From: Candidatus Poribacteria bacterium
GTDB taxonomy: Bacteria > Poribacteria > WGA-4E > WGA-3G
Assembly (NCBI GenBank): GCA_028820845.1
Contig: JAPPII010000074.1
Span: forward strand, 1-64,000
Direction: 5' to 3'
Length of the DNA stretch: 64,000 nt
The position numbers and the translations under genes are program-made. This document shows positions 1-8,242 of the stretch, in pieces. Under the pieces are notes generated by a model. That model saw only the letters and a list, made by a program, of their open reading frames with translations. It searched no databases and was not told the origin of the DNA. Each line of letters starts with the position of its first letter. The first letter of the stretch is position 1.

Positions 1-1
1 C

Positions 2-46
2 TGCCAGCAACTCAAATCACCCTCACTCAAATTTAACGCTGCGTAA
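2..46 (+). mobile_element. 3' tail of a transposase gene (truncated by window edge)
   Basis: The first bases read in one frame as CQQLKSPSLKFNAA followed by a stop at 44-46. A transposase remnant at 58341-58613 ends RQQLQNPTISINIA then stop, and both stops sit in the same GCGTAAGTCCTA context. The match of the last 14 codons and of the DNA after the stop suggests that the window opens at the 3' end of an insertion sequence of the same family. Only 15 codons are visible, so the assignment rests on the internal comparison alone. Confidence 0.45.
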
Positions 47-107
47 GTCCTATATAAATTTGGAATGGAAAAATTAGATATAGAAAGGACAAGGAAAGGA
101 AATAAAG

Positions 108-1010
108 ATGGCGAATGCAGACTACAAAATTGGTGTTGTAGGTGTCGGCAGAATGGGAGCGAACATCGCTCGACACCTCAATGATGAAGGGTTCAATGTC
201 ACTGCTGTATACGATGTCGCAAGCGAACGCGCAGAGGAGCTCGCGGCAGAAATTGAAGCAACCGCAGCTGGAGAACTCGCCAACGTTACGGTTCTCGCTG
301 ACTATATCATCACCGTGGTTACGGACGATGCGGCGATGCGGACAATTTTCTCCGACGCTGCCGACGATAGCCTACTCAAAGAGGCAACGGGCAAAGTCTT
401 TATTAACTGTGCAACGCTGAGTCCGCAGATCCACGTAGATATCGAACAACTCGCAGCGAAGCATGGTGCTGAAAGCCTTGAAGGATGTATGGCAAGTAGC
501 ATTACACAGGCACGCGAAGGGACGCTCTACCTAATGTGCGGTGGTAAAAAGGCAACATTTGACAAGGCACTCCCAATTCTGGAGTCAATGAGTGTTTCCC
601 TCCGGTACATCGGTGAAGCCGGTCAGGCAGCACAGGTTAAGGCACTCGTCAATATGGTCATGAACATCAATACAGCAGGATTGGCTGAAGGTCTCGGTTT
701 GGGTGCTGCACTCGGGTTGGATCTGGCGATGTTACAGGACGTTTTTTCACAGACCGGGGCAAACTCCCGTGTCTTAGAGACCGATGGAGAGGATATGGAA
801 GCACGGGATCATGAGTGTTATTTCTCGGCTGCGCATGCATCTAAGGATTCAGGAATCGCACTTGACTTGGCAAACGCTGAGGGGATTTCGTTACCTCTCG
901 CAGAAGCAACTAAGGCACAGTATGACCGCATGATTGAACTCGGATTGGGTGAGTTAGATAAGTCGGGTGTTGCTGAACTCACTTTCCCCGGACGCGGAGG
1001 GAAGAGCTAA
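108..1010 (+). CDS. NAD(P)-dependent beta-hydroxyacid dehydrogenase (3-hydroxyisobutyrate dehydrogenase family)
   Basis: Predicted cytosolic oxidoreductase of the 6-phosphogluconate / 3-hydroxyisobutyrate dehydrogenase superfamily, oxidising a beta-hydroxyacid or reducing the matching semialdehyde. The N-terminus carries the Rossmann dinucleotide motif G12-V-G14-R-M-G17. The family's catalytic lysine region is visible as GQAAQVKALVNMV, with K178 and N182 in the expected K-x3-N arrangement. At 300 aa it has the normal family length. The ATG follows an AAGGAAA ribosome-binding stretch. Three bases separate it from the next gene, so it is probably cotranscribed with the nucleotidyltransferase. 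The exact substrate cannot be read from sequence; glyoxylate/tartronate semialdehyde or succinic semialdehyde reductase activity is equally possible. Confidence 0.85.
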   Translation: MANADYKIGVVGVGRMGANIARHLNDEGFNVTAVYDVASERAEELAAEIEATAAGELANVTVLADYIITVVTDDAAMRTIFSDAADDSLLKEATGKVFINCATLSPQIHVDIEQLAAKHGAESLEGCMASSITQAREGTLYLMCGGKKATFDKALPILESMSVSLRYIGEAGQAAQVKALVNMVMNINTAGLAEGLGLGAALGLDLAMLQDVFSQTGANSRVLETDGEDMEARDHECYFSAAHASKDSGIALDLANAEGISLPLAEATKAQYDRMIELGLGELDKSGVAELTFPGRGGKS

Positions 1011-1013
1011 GCC

Positions 1014-1742
1014 GTGCTTAAAGGCGTAATCCTCGCAGGCGGACTTGGTACCCGTTTGCATCCCCTTACTAAAGTTACCAGTAAGCACCTCCTGCCTGTT
1101 GGTAATGAACCTATGGTGTTTCACAGCGTCAAACAGCTCACGACAGCAGGCGTTACCGATATTCTTATCGTGACGAATCCGCAATATGTCGGCGACTTTG
1201 TGAATGCCTTGGGCAGTGGAAAGGATTTCGGATGTGAATTCACGTATCGCGTGCAGGAGGAGGCAAAAGGTATCGCGCATGCCCTTGCATTAGCCGAGGG
1301 ATTTGCCAATAACGGCAGCATCGCCGTTTTGTTGGGGGACAATATCTTTGAGACCTCAATCCGGCATGCGGCCGATGATTTTCTCGCGCAATCGAAAGGG
1401 GCTCGTGTCCTGCTTAAACAGGTACCTGATCCAGAACGTTACGGTGTTGCCGTTTTGGATGGAAATGACCGCATCGTCGCAATTGAGGAGAAACCTGAGC
1501 GTCCGAAGAGTAATTATGCTGTAGTAGGGGTCTATTTTTACGATGTATCCGTGTTTGACATCATCCGTACGATTGAGCCTTCGGCACGTGGAGAGTATGA
1601 AATAACGTCTGTCAATAACGCCTATATGCAGCGTGGCGAGCTGGCATACAGTTTTGTGCAAGGAAAATGGATGGACGCAGGAACTTTTGATTCACTCAGT
1701 GAAGCGCATCAAATCCTTTTGAATGCATCGGATTGGCACTAA
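1014..1742 (+). CDS. sugar-phosphate nucleotidyltransferase (RmlA-like)
   Basis: Predicted to condense a sugar 1-phosphate with an NTP (typically glucose 1-phosphate plus dTTP) to give an activated sugar for surface polysaccharide synthesis. The signature GGLGTRLHPLTK at residues 9-20 binds the nucleotide phosphates. LLGDNIF at 107-113 supplies the metal-binding D109. EEKPERPKSNYAVVGVYFYD and GKWMDAGTFDSL are the sugar-binding and second acidic segments of the RmlA fold. It starts with GTG three bases after the upstream stop, so translation is likely coupled. At 242 aa it is the short form lacking the C-terminal dimer/allosteric extension of RmlA. The next gene is a polyprenyl-phosphate-type glycosyltransferase, consistent with a glycan pathway. 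Confidence 0.85.
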   Translation: MLKGVILAGGLGTRLHPLTKVTSKHLLPVGNEPMVFHSVKQLTTAGVTDILIVTNPQYVGDFVNALGSGKDFGCEFTYRVQEEAKGIAHALALAEGFANNGSIAVLLGDNIFETSIRHAADDFLAQSKGARVLLKQVPDPERYGVAVLDGNDRIVAIEEKPERPKSNYAVVGVYFYDVSVFDIIRTIEPSARGEYEITSVNNAYMQRGELAYSFVQGKWMDAGTFDSLSEAHQILLNASDWH

Positions 1743-1750
1743 GAGAGTAT

Positions 1751-2983
1751 ATGGACGAGAGACCAATTCTATCCATCGTGGTCCCGGTTTACAATGAAGA
1801 AGACAACATTCACCCCTTGCTTGAAAAAATTCAGGCGGTATGTGAGACAATCGGTGATACTTATGAAGTATTATTCGTTGACGACGGGAGTAAGGATACG
1901 ACTTTTGCAGTGCTCTCAGAACTGAGTAAACGGGTTCCGCAATTGGTCATCATTCGATTTAAAGAGAATGCCGGGCAGACAGCGGCGATGGCAGCAGGAT
2001 TTGAATTCGCACGTGGCGAACAAATTATTAGCATGGATGGCGATTTACAAAACGATCCTGCCGATATTCCGAAACTCCTTGAAAAATTGGACAAAGGCTA
2101 CGATTTGGTATGCGGGTGGCGGAAAGAAAGACAAGATAAATTCTTGACACGGCGTGTCCCCTCTATCGTTGCGAATTGGATAATCGGTAAGGTGACAGGG
2201 GTACCGATCCACGACAATGGATGTTCACTGAAAGCATATCGCGCTTCGGTTATCAAACAGGTGCCGCTCTATGGTGAAATGCACAGGTTCATTCCTGCGA
2301 TGTCCACTGTGGCAGGGGCGCGTATCGCTGAAATCGTCGTCACACATCATCCGAGACGTTTTGGTCAGAGCAAATATGGGCTCGGTAGAGTCTGGCGTGT
2401 AGCGTTGGATATTATAGCCTTCAAGCTTATCATCTCCGTCTTCGCACTACGTCCTGAAATACAGGAGCCTTCGCTCTGGCAACGGTTGTCCAATGTCCTT
2501 TTTAATCCGAAGCAGAGAGCTTTTCAAGCCGCGGCGTTCCTCAGTCTCCCTTTCTTCGTTTTAGGACGCATTTTGTTTGGCAACACTAATATTGCAGCGT
2601 TTAGCTGCTTCGGGACAGCTGTCGCGTTGTTGGTACTTGGATGGATAGCGGAAAATCAAATTCGACAAGCGAGCCAAGAACTATCAGACCTAAGTAAACT
2701 GGCACGCTTGTTTATTTTTCGATACAAGCGGCGACCCATTCGATTTTTTGGTCCTATCGGTGTTTTATTTTTCATACTTGGTGGCATTCTTTTAACAACG
2801 CCTATCCACTCTTTTTTCTTGCGAGTCTTAAACCTCGCAGAAATTCCGAATCTGGGTCCTATTTTCGTGGTTGGCGGGATTTTGATATTCTGCTGCGGCC
2901 TGTTTGGTGAACTCATCGCCTTCGCTAACGTCAGACACGTGAAAGATTATACAGTCGAAACACTTTTGAATACGGATGCGTGA
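1751..2983 (+). CDS. membrane glycosyltransferase family 2 (polyprenyl-phosphate sugar transferase-like)
   Basis: A GT2 catalytic domain is followed by a hydrophobic C-terminus. Visible motifs are VVPVYNEEDNI near the start, FVDDGSKDT, the metal-binding SMDGDLQNDP, and DNGCSLKAYR, all typical of DPM1/ArnC-like enzymes that move a sugar from a nucleotide to polyprenyl phosphate. After about residue 240 there are four to five hydrophobic segments (for example FLSLPFFVLGRILFG and GPIGVLFFILGGILL), so the protein is likely anchored in the inner membrane. A TTG at 1733 would overlap the preceding gene. I prefer the ATG at 1751, which has AAGAGAG just upstream and begins directly before the conserved first beta strand. 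Confidence 0.85.
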   Translation: MDERPILSIVVPVYNEEDNIHPLLEKIQAVCETIGDTYEVLFVDDGSKDTTFAVLSELSKRVPQLVIIRFKENAGQTAAMAAGFEFARGEQIISMDGDLQNDPADIPKLLEKLDKGYDLVCGWRKERQDKFLTRRVPSIVANWIIGKVTGVPIHDNGCSLKAYRASVIKQVPLYGEMHRFIPAMSTVAGARIAEIVVTHHPRRFGQSKYGLGRVWRVALDIIAFKLIISVFALRPEIQEPSLWQRLSNVLFNPKQRAFQAAAFLSLPFFVLGRILFGNTNIAAFSCFGTAVALLVLGWIAENQIRQASQELSDLSKLARLFIFRYKRRPIRFFGPIGVLFFILGGILLTTPIHSFFLRVLNLAEIPNLGPIFVVGGILIFCCGLFGELIAFANVRHVKDYTVETLLNTDA

Positions 2984-2992
2984 GGGAACACT

Positions 2993-4144
2993 TTGAATAA
3001 TTTGACTGATTCCAAATTGCGCCAGAGTCTGCGCGATGAATTTCCGGTAACCGAGACCTATATCTATATGAATCACGCCGGTGTTGCTCCACTATCGCGT
3101 CGAGTGCAAGCTGCGATGACTGACTTTTTGGAAGATGCGACTGTAAACGGTGCCGTGAACGCCAAACTTTGGGAGGCGGAAGCGGAAATCTGTCGAGGCG
3201 CAGCGGCACAACTCCTCAATGCCAACACAACCGAAATCGCCTTTATGAAGAATACGACACAAGGTATTCTCGTTGCGGCGAACGGTATCGATTGGCAAGC
3301 AGGGGACAACGTCGTCACAACAGCGGTAGAGTTTCCTGCGAACGTCTATCCGTGGTGGAGTTTGAAGGAACGCTATGGGGTCCAAACGCGTATGATACCG
3401 GAGCGCGCTGGACGCATCCAGGTCGAAGATGTGGCTTCCGCAATCGACGAGCGCACACGGGTTGTAACGATTAGCCACGTAGAATTCGCCTCCGGCTTCC
3501 GGAACGATATTCAGACACTCGGCGAAATTTGCCGAGAACGCGATATTTGGTTCGTTGTGGATGCCATTCAGAGTCTCGGAGCGATTGAAGTGAATGTCAA
3601 GTCCTGTAACATTGATATTCTCGCCGCCGACGGGCATAAATGGTTGCTCGCCCCGGAGGGTGCAGCGATTTTCTACTGTGCTAATGAGAAACGGGAACGC
3701 CTGATTAATACAAATGTCGGTTGGGCGAGTGTCGTGAATCCACGCGATTTCCTCAATTACGACCTAACACAGAAGCCGGATGCAACCCGCTTTGAAGAAG
3801 GTTCCTACAACAGCGTCGGATTGTATGGGCTCAGAGCTGCAATCGAATTGCTCCTTGAGATTGGTATTTCCACAATCGAAGGACACCTCTTGGAACTGAC
3901 AGGACATTTAATAGCCGGATTGGAAGCCAAAGGCTACCGCGTCATCACACCGCGAGCGGATTCAGAACGGGCTGGAATTGTCATTTTTGACAGTAAGCGG
4001 CTAACACCGACTGAAATCTATAATATACTGCTCGCTGAAAACATCGTCACTGCAGAGCGTGGAACCGGGGTCAGGGTTTCACCGCATTTTTACAACACAA
4101 CATCTGAAATTGGACGTCTCCTTGAAGTGCTACCAGACCTTTAA
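2993..4144 (+). CDS. class V aminotransferase (PLP-dependent, cysteine desulfurase-like fold)
   Basis: A 383-aa fold-type I PLP enzyme. Residues 213-218 read DGHKWL, with K216 the probable Schiff-base lysine; D190 in VVDAIQSLG would pair with the pyridine nitrogen, and H162 sits in TISHVEF. YMNHAGVAPLS near the N-terminus and NTTQGI around residue 87 are typical of the isopenicillin-N-epimerase / CsdA-like branch. The start is TTG at 2993, supported by GAGGG about seven bases upstream and by no better codon before the conserved N-terminus. It lies 9 bp after the glycosyltransferase in what looks like the same transcription unit. Substrate unknown; a cysteine-desulfurase role is less likely because no obvious mobile-loop active cysteine is seen. 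Confidence 0.82.
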   Translation: MNNLTDSKLRQSLRDEFPVTETYIYMNHAGVAPLSRRVQAAMTDFLEDATVNGAVNAKLWEAEAEICRGAAAQLLNANTTEIAFMKNTTQGILVAANGIDWQAGDNVVTTAVEFPANVYPWWSLKERYGVQTRMIPERAGRIQVEDVASAIDERTRVVTISHVEFASGFRNDIQTLGEICRERDIWFVVDAIQSLGAIEVNVKSCNIDILAADGHKWLLAPEGAAIFYCANEKRERLINTNVGWASVVNPRDFLNYDLTQKPDATRFEEGSYNSVGLYGLRAAIELLLEIGISTIEGHLLELTGHLIAGLEAKGYRVITPRADSERAGIVIFDSKRLTPTEIYNILLAENIVTAERGTGVRVSPHFYNTTSEIGRLLEVLPDL

Positions 4145-4169
4145 TGCTAATTTCAACTTAGGAAAAAAA

Positions 4170-5669
4170 TTGGAAACTCTACAGACACACAATAACATCC
4201 AGAATGATAGAGTGAGATCGGTTTCAAGAATTTGCCTATCGCTTATTCTTGTTTCTCTACTGATGCTCGGTGCTTGTACGATGCCCGGGGGCAATCAGAA
4301 GATTAGCAAGATTCGCCTCTCTATTCAAAACACGTTACCTCTCCACCGAAAAAAAGTCCCGATTGTGCTGACTGGTGCCCAACTCCGAAAGGTGAACCCT
4401 GATTTCACCTTCAAAGCGTATTCTGTTGTTACTGGAAAAGCACCACGAGAAGTGATGGTTCCTGCGCAAGCGGATGATTTGGACTATGACGGCGAACGCG
4501 ATCAACTTTGCTTCTTGTTGGACCTGGAGCCGGAAGAAACGAAAGAGATTTCAATCCTTTACGACCCGAATGTTAAGGCGACCTTAACGCTTGACATCAA
4601 TAAACAGACGCGCGCCGCAATCCTTCCTGAACTGAGTGCTGTCGCAGCAATGGAATCGAATTTGATTGCGTACCTCCTAAAACCAAACGGTGCCTTTATT
4701 GCGTACGGCAAAAAACGGTCGGAACTTTTTAGTGTGGATATAATGTTCCAACCCGAATTAGATTACGGGCGGCCAATCTCACCAGAACTCAGACACCATT
4801 TTGAGCAGAACGGGATCACGCTCTCCCAACAGGTGCAAATAGAGATAGAGAAACCCGAGCAGCAGTGGATCGCCCGCGACCTTGAGAACCAAGACGTTTA
4901 CTTTATCCGAAAATCGTCCAATAGTGCGGTTTCCGAACTCGGACAGGAGACTGCGGCAGCGGAGCAGTTGAGTGTCTCTAAATCCATCGGTTTATCCCTG
5001 AATGAACTCCTCAACTCTGAAACAGAGAAGATGGTTGCACTAACACCCTCGGAGGGGCTCATAGGTTTTGGAGGGATTGCATTATGGCACAAGGCGGATA
5101 GAAAAATGATTCCTCTGCCGACCGAAGGTGATTACATCCGGATCCTCGCCGACGGGGCTATTCGCTCTATCGTTCAACGGATTCTGCCAACGTGGGACAT
5201 TCAGGGTGAGGTCCGTCGGTTCATATCAACCACGTTTGTTTATGGCGAAAATCCGTGGATTGAGCATCATATCCATATTGATGGAGACCTACCGACGGAT
5301 TATGCTTTTATCACGGGTATTCCATATCCGAACGGTGCTTATGATGAGGATGTAAAACAGGGATGGGTTTGGAGTTGGGGAACGGATCCAAGCGGCATGG
5401 ATACACTCGGCGTTGCGCTCATCGTCCTCACCGGTCGCGATCCACAAGATGCCGGACTTGATGCATCACAAACCGAATTTTCGTCTTTACCTGTTATTCT
5501 AACCCCAAATGCGGATGGCAGACTTACCTATCGCACATTCGCTATCTGGGGCGGTGGTATTGATGGCATTGAGACCGAGGCAGAATTCGCACAGCACGTC
5601 CAGATTACGACGACCGCGCTAAAAACACCGCCACAAATTAAGTTCCTACCACCAGAGGAAGAACAATAG
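4170..5669 (+). CDS. lipoprotein, DUF4861-like
   Basis: A secreted lipoprotein of about 500 aa. I place the start at the TTG at 4170 because AGGA sits six bases upstream and the resulting N-terminus (basic residues, then CLSLILVSLLMLGAC) is a classic lipoprotein signal with lipobox LGAC. The mature protein would be lipidated on that cysteine. The body contains AMESNLIAYLLKPNGAF, FGGIALWHKADRK and IRSIVQRILPTWDI, resembling the arrangement of DUF4861 proteins found beside polysaccharide-degradation genes in other phyla. That family link is by eye only. No catalytic motif is recognised. It follows the aminotransferase by 25 bp and may belong to the same operon. Confidence 0.6.
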   Translation: METLQTHNNIQNDRVRSVSRICLSLILVSLLMLGACTMPGGNQKISKIRLSIQNTLPLHRKKVPIVLTGAQLRKVNPDFTFKAYSVVTGKAPREVMVPAQADDLDYDGERDQLCFLLDLEPEETKEISILYDPNVKATLTLDINKQTRAAILPELSAVAAMESNLIAYLLKPNGAFIAYGKKRSELFSVDIMFQPELDYGRPISPELRHHFEQNGITLSQQVQIEIEKPEQQWIARDLENQDVYFIRKSSNSAVSELGQETAAAEQLSVSKSIGLSLNELLNSETEKMVALTPSEGLIGFGGIALWHKADRKMIPLPTEGDYIRILADGAIRSIVQRILPTWDIQGEVRRFISTTFVYGENPWIEHHIHIDGDLPTDYAFITGIPYPNGAYDEDVKQGWVWSWGTDPSGMDTLGVALIVLTGRDPQDAGLDASQTEFSSLPVILTPNADGRLTYRTFAIWGGGIDGIETEAEFAQHVQITTTALKTPPQIKFLPPEEEQ

Positions 5670-5693
5670 TCAGGACTCACGCACTAAAAGTCT

Positions 5694-5720
5694 GGTAGGT
5701 GCGGTTTCTAACCGCACCGA
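5694..5720. repeat. intergenic palindromic repeat, family A copy 1
   Basis: A 27-bp element whose arms GGTGCGGTT and AACCGCACC flank TCT, preceded by GGTA. The same 27 bp occur at 39526-39552, and a one-base-longer copy lies at 58923-58950. It can form a 9-bp hairpin and sits in the spacer between a lipoprotein gene and a TPP enzyme gene. Confidence 0.85.
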
Positions 5721-5814
5721 TCCTGTGGCGGTAATCATCTTTGCTGTTGAAAAATTAGGTGTCTCAGCTCAATTTTGCGTAAATCCTGATAGTCTCAGAC
5801 GATTGGAGAAAATT

Positions 5815-6411
5815 ATGCTCATCAAAGAGGAGTGTCTACAGCTTATCGCAAATCGACGGACAGATGAAATTGTTGTCACAACCATGGGAACAACCGTGCC
5901 GTGGGGCAAAATATCAACACATTCGTTGGACTATGCCTCCGTCGGCAGTGCCATGGGACACGCCGCTGACTTCGCACTCGGCATCGCACTCGCTAAACCG
6001 GATAAGAAGGTTATTGTGCTTAACGGTGATGGAAGTATGCTGATGTGTTTAGGCACATTAGCGACAATTACTGCCCTAAACACACCACCGCCCAACTACC
6101 TTCTTTTCGTCTGTGATAACGGCACTTATGAGGTGACAGGCAATCAACCCGTCCCTGTTGGTAACGGCGGTTTCAGTTGGACGATGATTGCGAAAGGTGT
6201 CGGTTTTCAACAGGTTTATGAATTTGACGATGCAGACCAATTGGAAGCAGCACTTCCCAAAATCTGGAATGAGACCGGCCCTGTTTTTGTGAATCTGAAA
6301 ATCGCACAGGCGCACGAACCACCCCCTGATCGGTGGGGCGGTTTTTCATATCCCTATCTACAAGAATCTCTTGCTGAATCTACACATAAATTAAAAGAGG
6401 CACTGGGGTAA
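5815..6411 (+). CDS. thiamine-diphosphate-binding decarboxylase subunit (sulfopyruvate decarboxylase beta-like)
   Basis: A 199-aa protein consisting only of the C-terminal TPP-binding domain. The cofactor motif GDGSMLMCLG, followed about 27 residues later by CDNGTYE, matches the GDG-x(~26)-N signature. Such single-domain subunits normally pair with a separate pyrimidine-binding alpha subunit, as in ComD/ComE sulfopyruvate decarboxylase. No alpha subunit is visible next door, so the partner is elsewhere or the assignment is imprecise. The ATG at 5815 is chosen because GGAG lies six bases upstream; an upstream in-frame extension has no ribosome-binding site and overlaps repeat DNA. Substrate (sulfopyruvate, phosphonopyruvate or another 2-oxoacid) is undetermined. 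Confidence 0.75.
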   Translation: MLIKEECLQLIANRRTDEIVVTTMGTTVPWGKISTHSLDYASVGSAMGHAADFALGIALAKPDKKVIVLNGDGSMLMCLGTLATITALNTPPPNYLLFVCDNGTYEVTGNQPVPVGNGGFSWTMIAKGVGFQQVYEFDDADQLEAALPKIWNETGPVFVNLKIAQAHEPPPDRWGGFSYPYLQESLAESTHKLKEALG

Positions 6412-6452
6412 TAATAGGGCTTCGGTCACCTTGAAATTAGCGGTAGGTCTGG

Positions 6453-6520
6453 TTTGTAGTAGGGCAATTTATTGCCCGTTACGAACGCGTAGACGTGCGA
6501 TAAATCGCACTACTACGAAC
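6453..6520. repeat. nested palindromic repeat, family B copy 1
   Basis: The outer arms GTTTGTAGTAG and CTACTACGAAC are near-perfect inverted repeats. Inside are GGGCAAT/ATTGCCC and TGCGAT/ATCGCA hairpins. The 25 bp at 6456-6480 recur exactly, in inverted orientation, at 16566-16590, and CTACTACGAAC also recurs there. This 222-bp spacer otherwise holds no gene; the short open frame across it consists of repeat sequence. Confidence 0.8.
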
Positions 6521-6633
6521 ATACCTCTGAAAAAACTGAATGAAACAATAGGCACACGCCGTCATGCCGTTACACATTTTATTGTGCGTCGCAAGATAGT
6601 AGACACTGTCGTGCCGTAACTGACAGGACGATT

Positions 6634-7533
6634 ATGGAAAACTCAAAATTAGAAACCCGACGGATGGGACGTACGGAGATGCGTCCAAACGCACTCGCGC
6701 TCGGCGCGGCATGGCTCTGGCAGAAACCCGATGCTGAAGTTATCGGTGCAATCCGACGCGGTATCGAACTCGGCATTAACTATATTGACACCTATCCGGG
6801 ACATGCCGAACATCTCTGGAGTGAAGCACTCTCTGGTGGATTGCGAGAAGAGATTTATCTGCAAGCAAAGGTCGGCACGCACCCGGAACGTCGAAAAGAC
6901 TTCTCCGCAGATGGCACACGCTGGAGCGTCACAAACAGTCTCAAATCCCTCCGCACGGATTACCTTGATGCCGTGCTCATCCACGATCCGCTTGATATGG
7001 AAAGCGTCCTGGCACCCGGTCAAGCATTGGATACACTCTTAGAGATGAAAGCGGAGGGGTTAATTCGACATATCGGTGCGGGTGTGCGTTCGCATGAATT
7101 CCACAGGGAACTCATTGAAACCGGACATATTGACATTATCCTGACCTTCTTGGACTACACACTGTTATCGCAATCTGCAGCAGAGACAACGTTGCCCTTG
7201 GCGCGCCAGCACGATGTCGGTATCATCCTTGCGAGTCCGTTAGGTATGGGCAGTTTGACGGGGGTCGAGCCGGACCTTGAAACCGAACGCCGCCGTAATC
7301 CTGATGCCGAACCCAAGGCGCACGCCATGTGGCGATGGTGTCAGGAGCGCGACGTTAACATCCTCCATCTGGCAATGCAATTCTGTCTTGCAGCACCGAT
7401 AGACGGTGTTGTTATGTTTGGTCCTGCCGACAAGGCGCAAGTGGAAGATGGATATGAAGCGGCGACAGTTGATATTCTTGAAGACATTTGGGAGGCGTTT
7501 GAGATGGAATTCGGTATCAAACGCGGGATGTAG
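6634..7533 (+). CDS. aldo/keto reductase
   Basis: A cytosolic NAD(P)H-dependent oxidoreductase with the (alpha/beta)8 AKR fold, 299 aa. The catalytic tetrad can be placed as D52 (NYIDTYPG), Y54 or a nearby residue, K79 (LQAKVGT) and H117 (DAVLIHDPLD). IRHIGAGVRSHEF is the AKR strand-6 segment. The active-site loop at 50-60 is shorter than in standard AKRs, so the tyrosine assignment is less certain. The ATG follows GACAGGACGATT, a weak ribosome-binding site. It stands alone between a repeat-rich spacer and a convergent gene. Substrate unknown. Confidence 0.85.
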   Translation: MENSKLETRRMGRTEMRPNALALGAAWLWQKPDAEVIGAIRRGIELGINYIDTYPGHAEHLWSEALSGGLREEIYLQAKVGTHPERRKDFSADGTRWSVTNSLKSLRTDYLDAVLIHDPLDMESVLAPGQALDTLLEMKAEGLIRHIGAGVRSHEFHRELIETGHIDIILTFLDYTLLSQSAAETTLPLARQHDVGIILASPLGMGSLTGVEPDLETERRRNPDAEPKAHAMWRWCQERDVNILHLAMQFCLAAPIDGVVMFGPADKAQVEDGYEAATVDILEDIWEAFEMEFGIKRGM

Positions 7534-7558
7534 CTAATTGTCTGAGTTAGAATTTACG

Positions 7559-8164
7559 CTATGCTTTTTGTGATACCATGCTGGCGAGAATGCCGAGAAT
7601 TTTGTCACAGCGTTCCAGCATATAAGTTTCCATGTCAATGTGGAGTCGCTTGCCTTCCAATTTGAGGAAGAGCCAATGCGTCCCCGTTGTGGTAGCCCCA
7701 TAAACACATGAAATGTCGTTCTCTTGTTCGGTATTAAAGCGTTGCGCAGCGATCATCTCCGCGACGCACTGTCCAAGTCCTATTATGAGATCATCCTTTT
7801 TCGCTTCAATAAGGATGATAACAGGTGCCTCCAAATAATATTGATTTGGGGACAGACTCACCAAAAAATCACACACGCCAGTCAAGTCGTTTTCGGCATC
7901 AACATTGAAATCAATACCCGAAAAAAGACTGATGCGGTGTTCAAAGTGCTCCCGGAGTTCAACGAGTATATCGGCGACAATCATTTCTGACTTTGCCTTC
8001 TCTGTACCTATCGCAACGGCTAACGGGACCTTCTTTGCCAACGCCTTGATGAGTTCCGAACTCGGCTCCACCAACTCTGTTTTGGCAAAGAGGCCTATAG
8101 ACTGAACTATTTCCAATTGAAACGTTTTTTGTGCTGCTTGTAAAGTGAAATTGCTATAAGCCAT
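7559..8164 (-). CDS. putative PD-(D/E)XK nuclease-fold protein
   Basis: A 201-aa protein I do not recognise by name. A nuclease-like core is suggested by E60 (SEMIVADIL), D99 in LTGVCDFLVSL and the E-x-K pair E120/K122 in VIILIEAKKDDL, followed by an alpha helix with a conserved-looking GQCVAEMIAA. That order (E, D, ExK, helix) is the pattern of restriction-endonuclease-like folds, and the hydrophobic strand before ExK fits. The C-terminal half (YGATTTGTHWLFLKL) resembles solitary proteins annotated only as hypothetical in other bacteria. It is convergent with the aldo/keto reductase and 78 bp downstream of trpA. DNA cleavage is inferred, not shown. Confidence 0.55.
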   Translation of the reverse strand: MAYSNFTLQAAQKTFQLEIVQSIGLFAKTELVEPSSELIKALAKKVPLAVAIGTEKAKSEMIVADILVELREHFEHRISLFSGIDFNVDAENDLTGVCDFLVSLSPNQYYLEAPVIILIEAKKDDLIIGLGQCVAEMIAAQRFNTEQENDISCVYGATTTGTHWLFLKLEGKRLHIDMETYMLERCDKILGILASMVSQKA

Positions 8165-8242
8165 GTGTTGAGTCCTTTATGCGGTCTCGATATCCACCTT
8201 CACACATTGGAAGACAGGTAGATACAGAAACAGGATCACACT

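Noticed and set aside
4059-4169. Upstream extension of the lipoprotein gene
   Set aside because: Overlaps the aminotransferase gene; the TTG at 4170 has a proper AGGA and yields a standard lipoprotein signal.
6431-6619. 62-codon open frame before the aldo/keto reductase
   Set aside because: Built of the family B repeat, no ribosome-binding site and no family resemblance.
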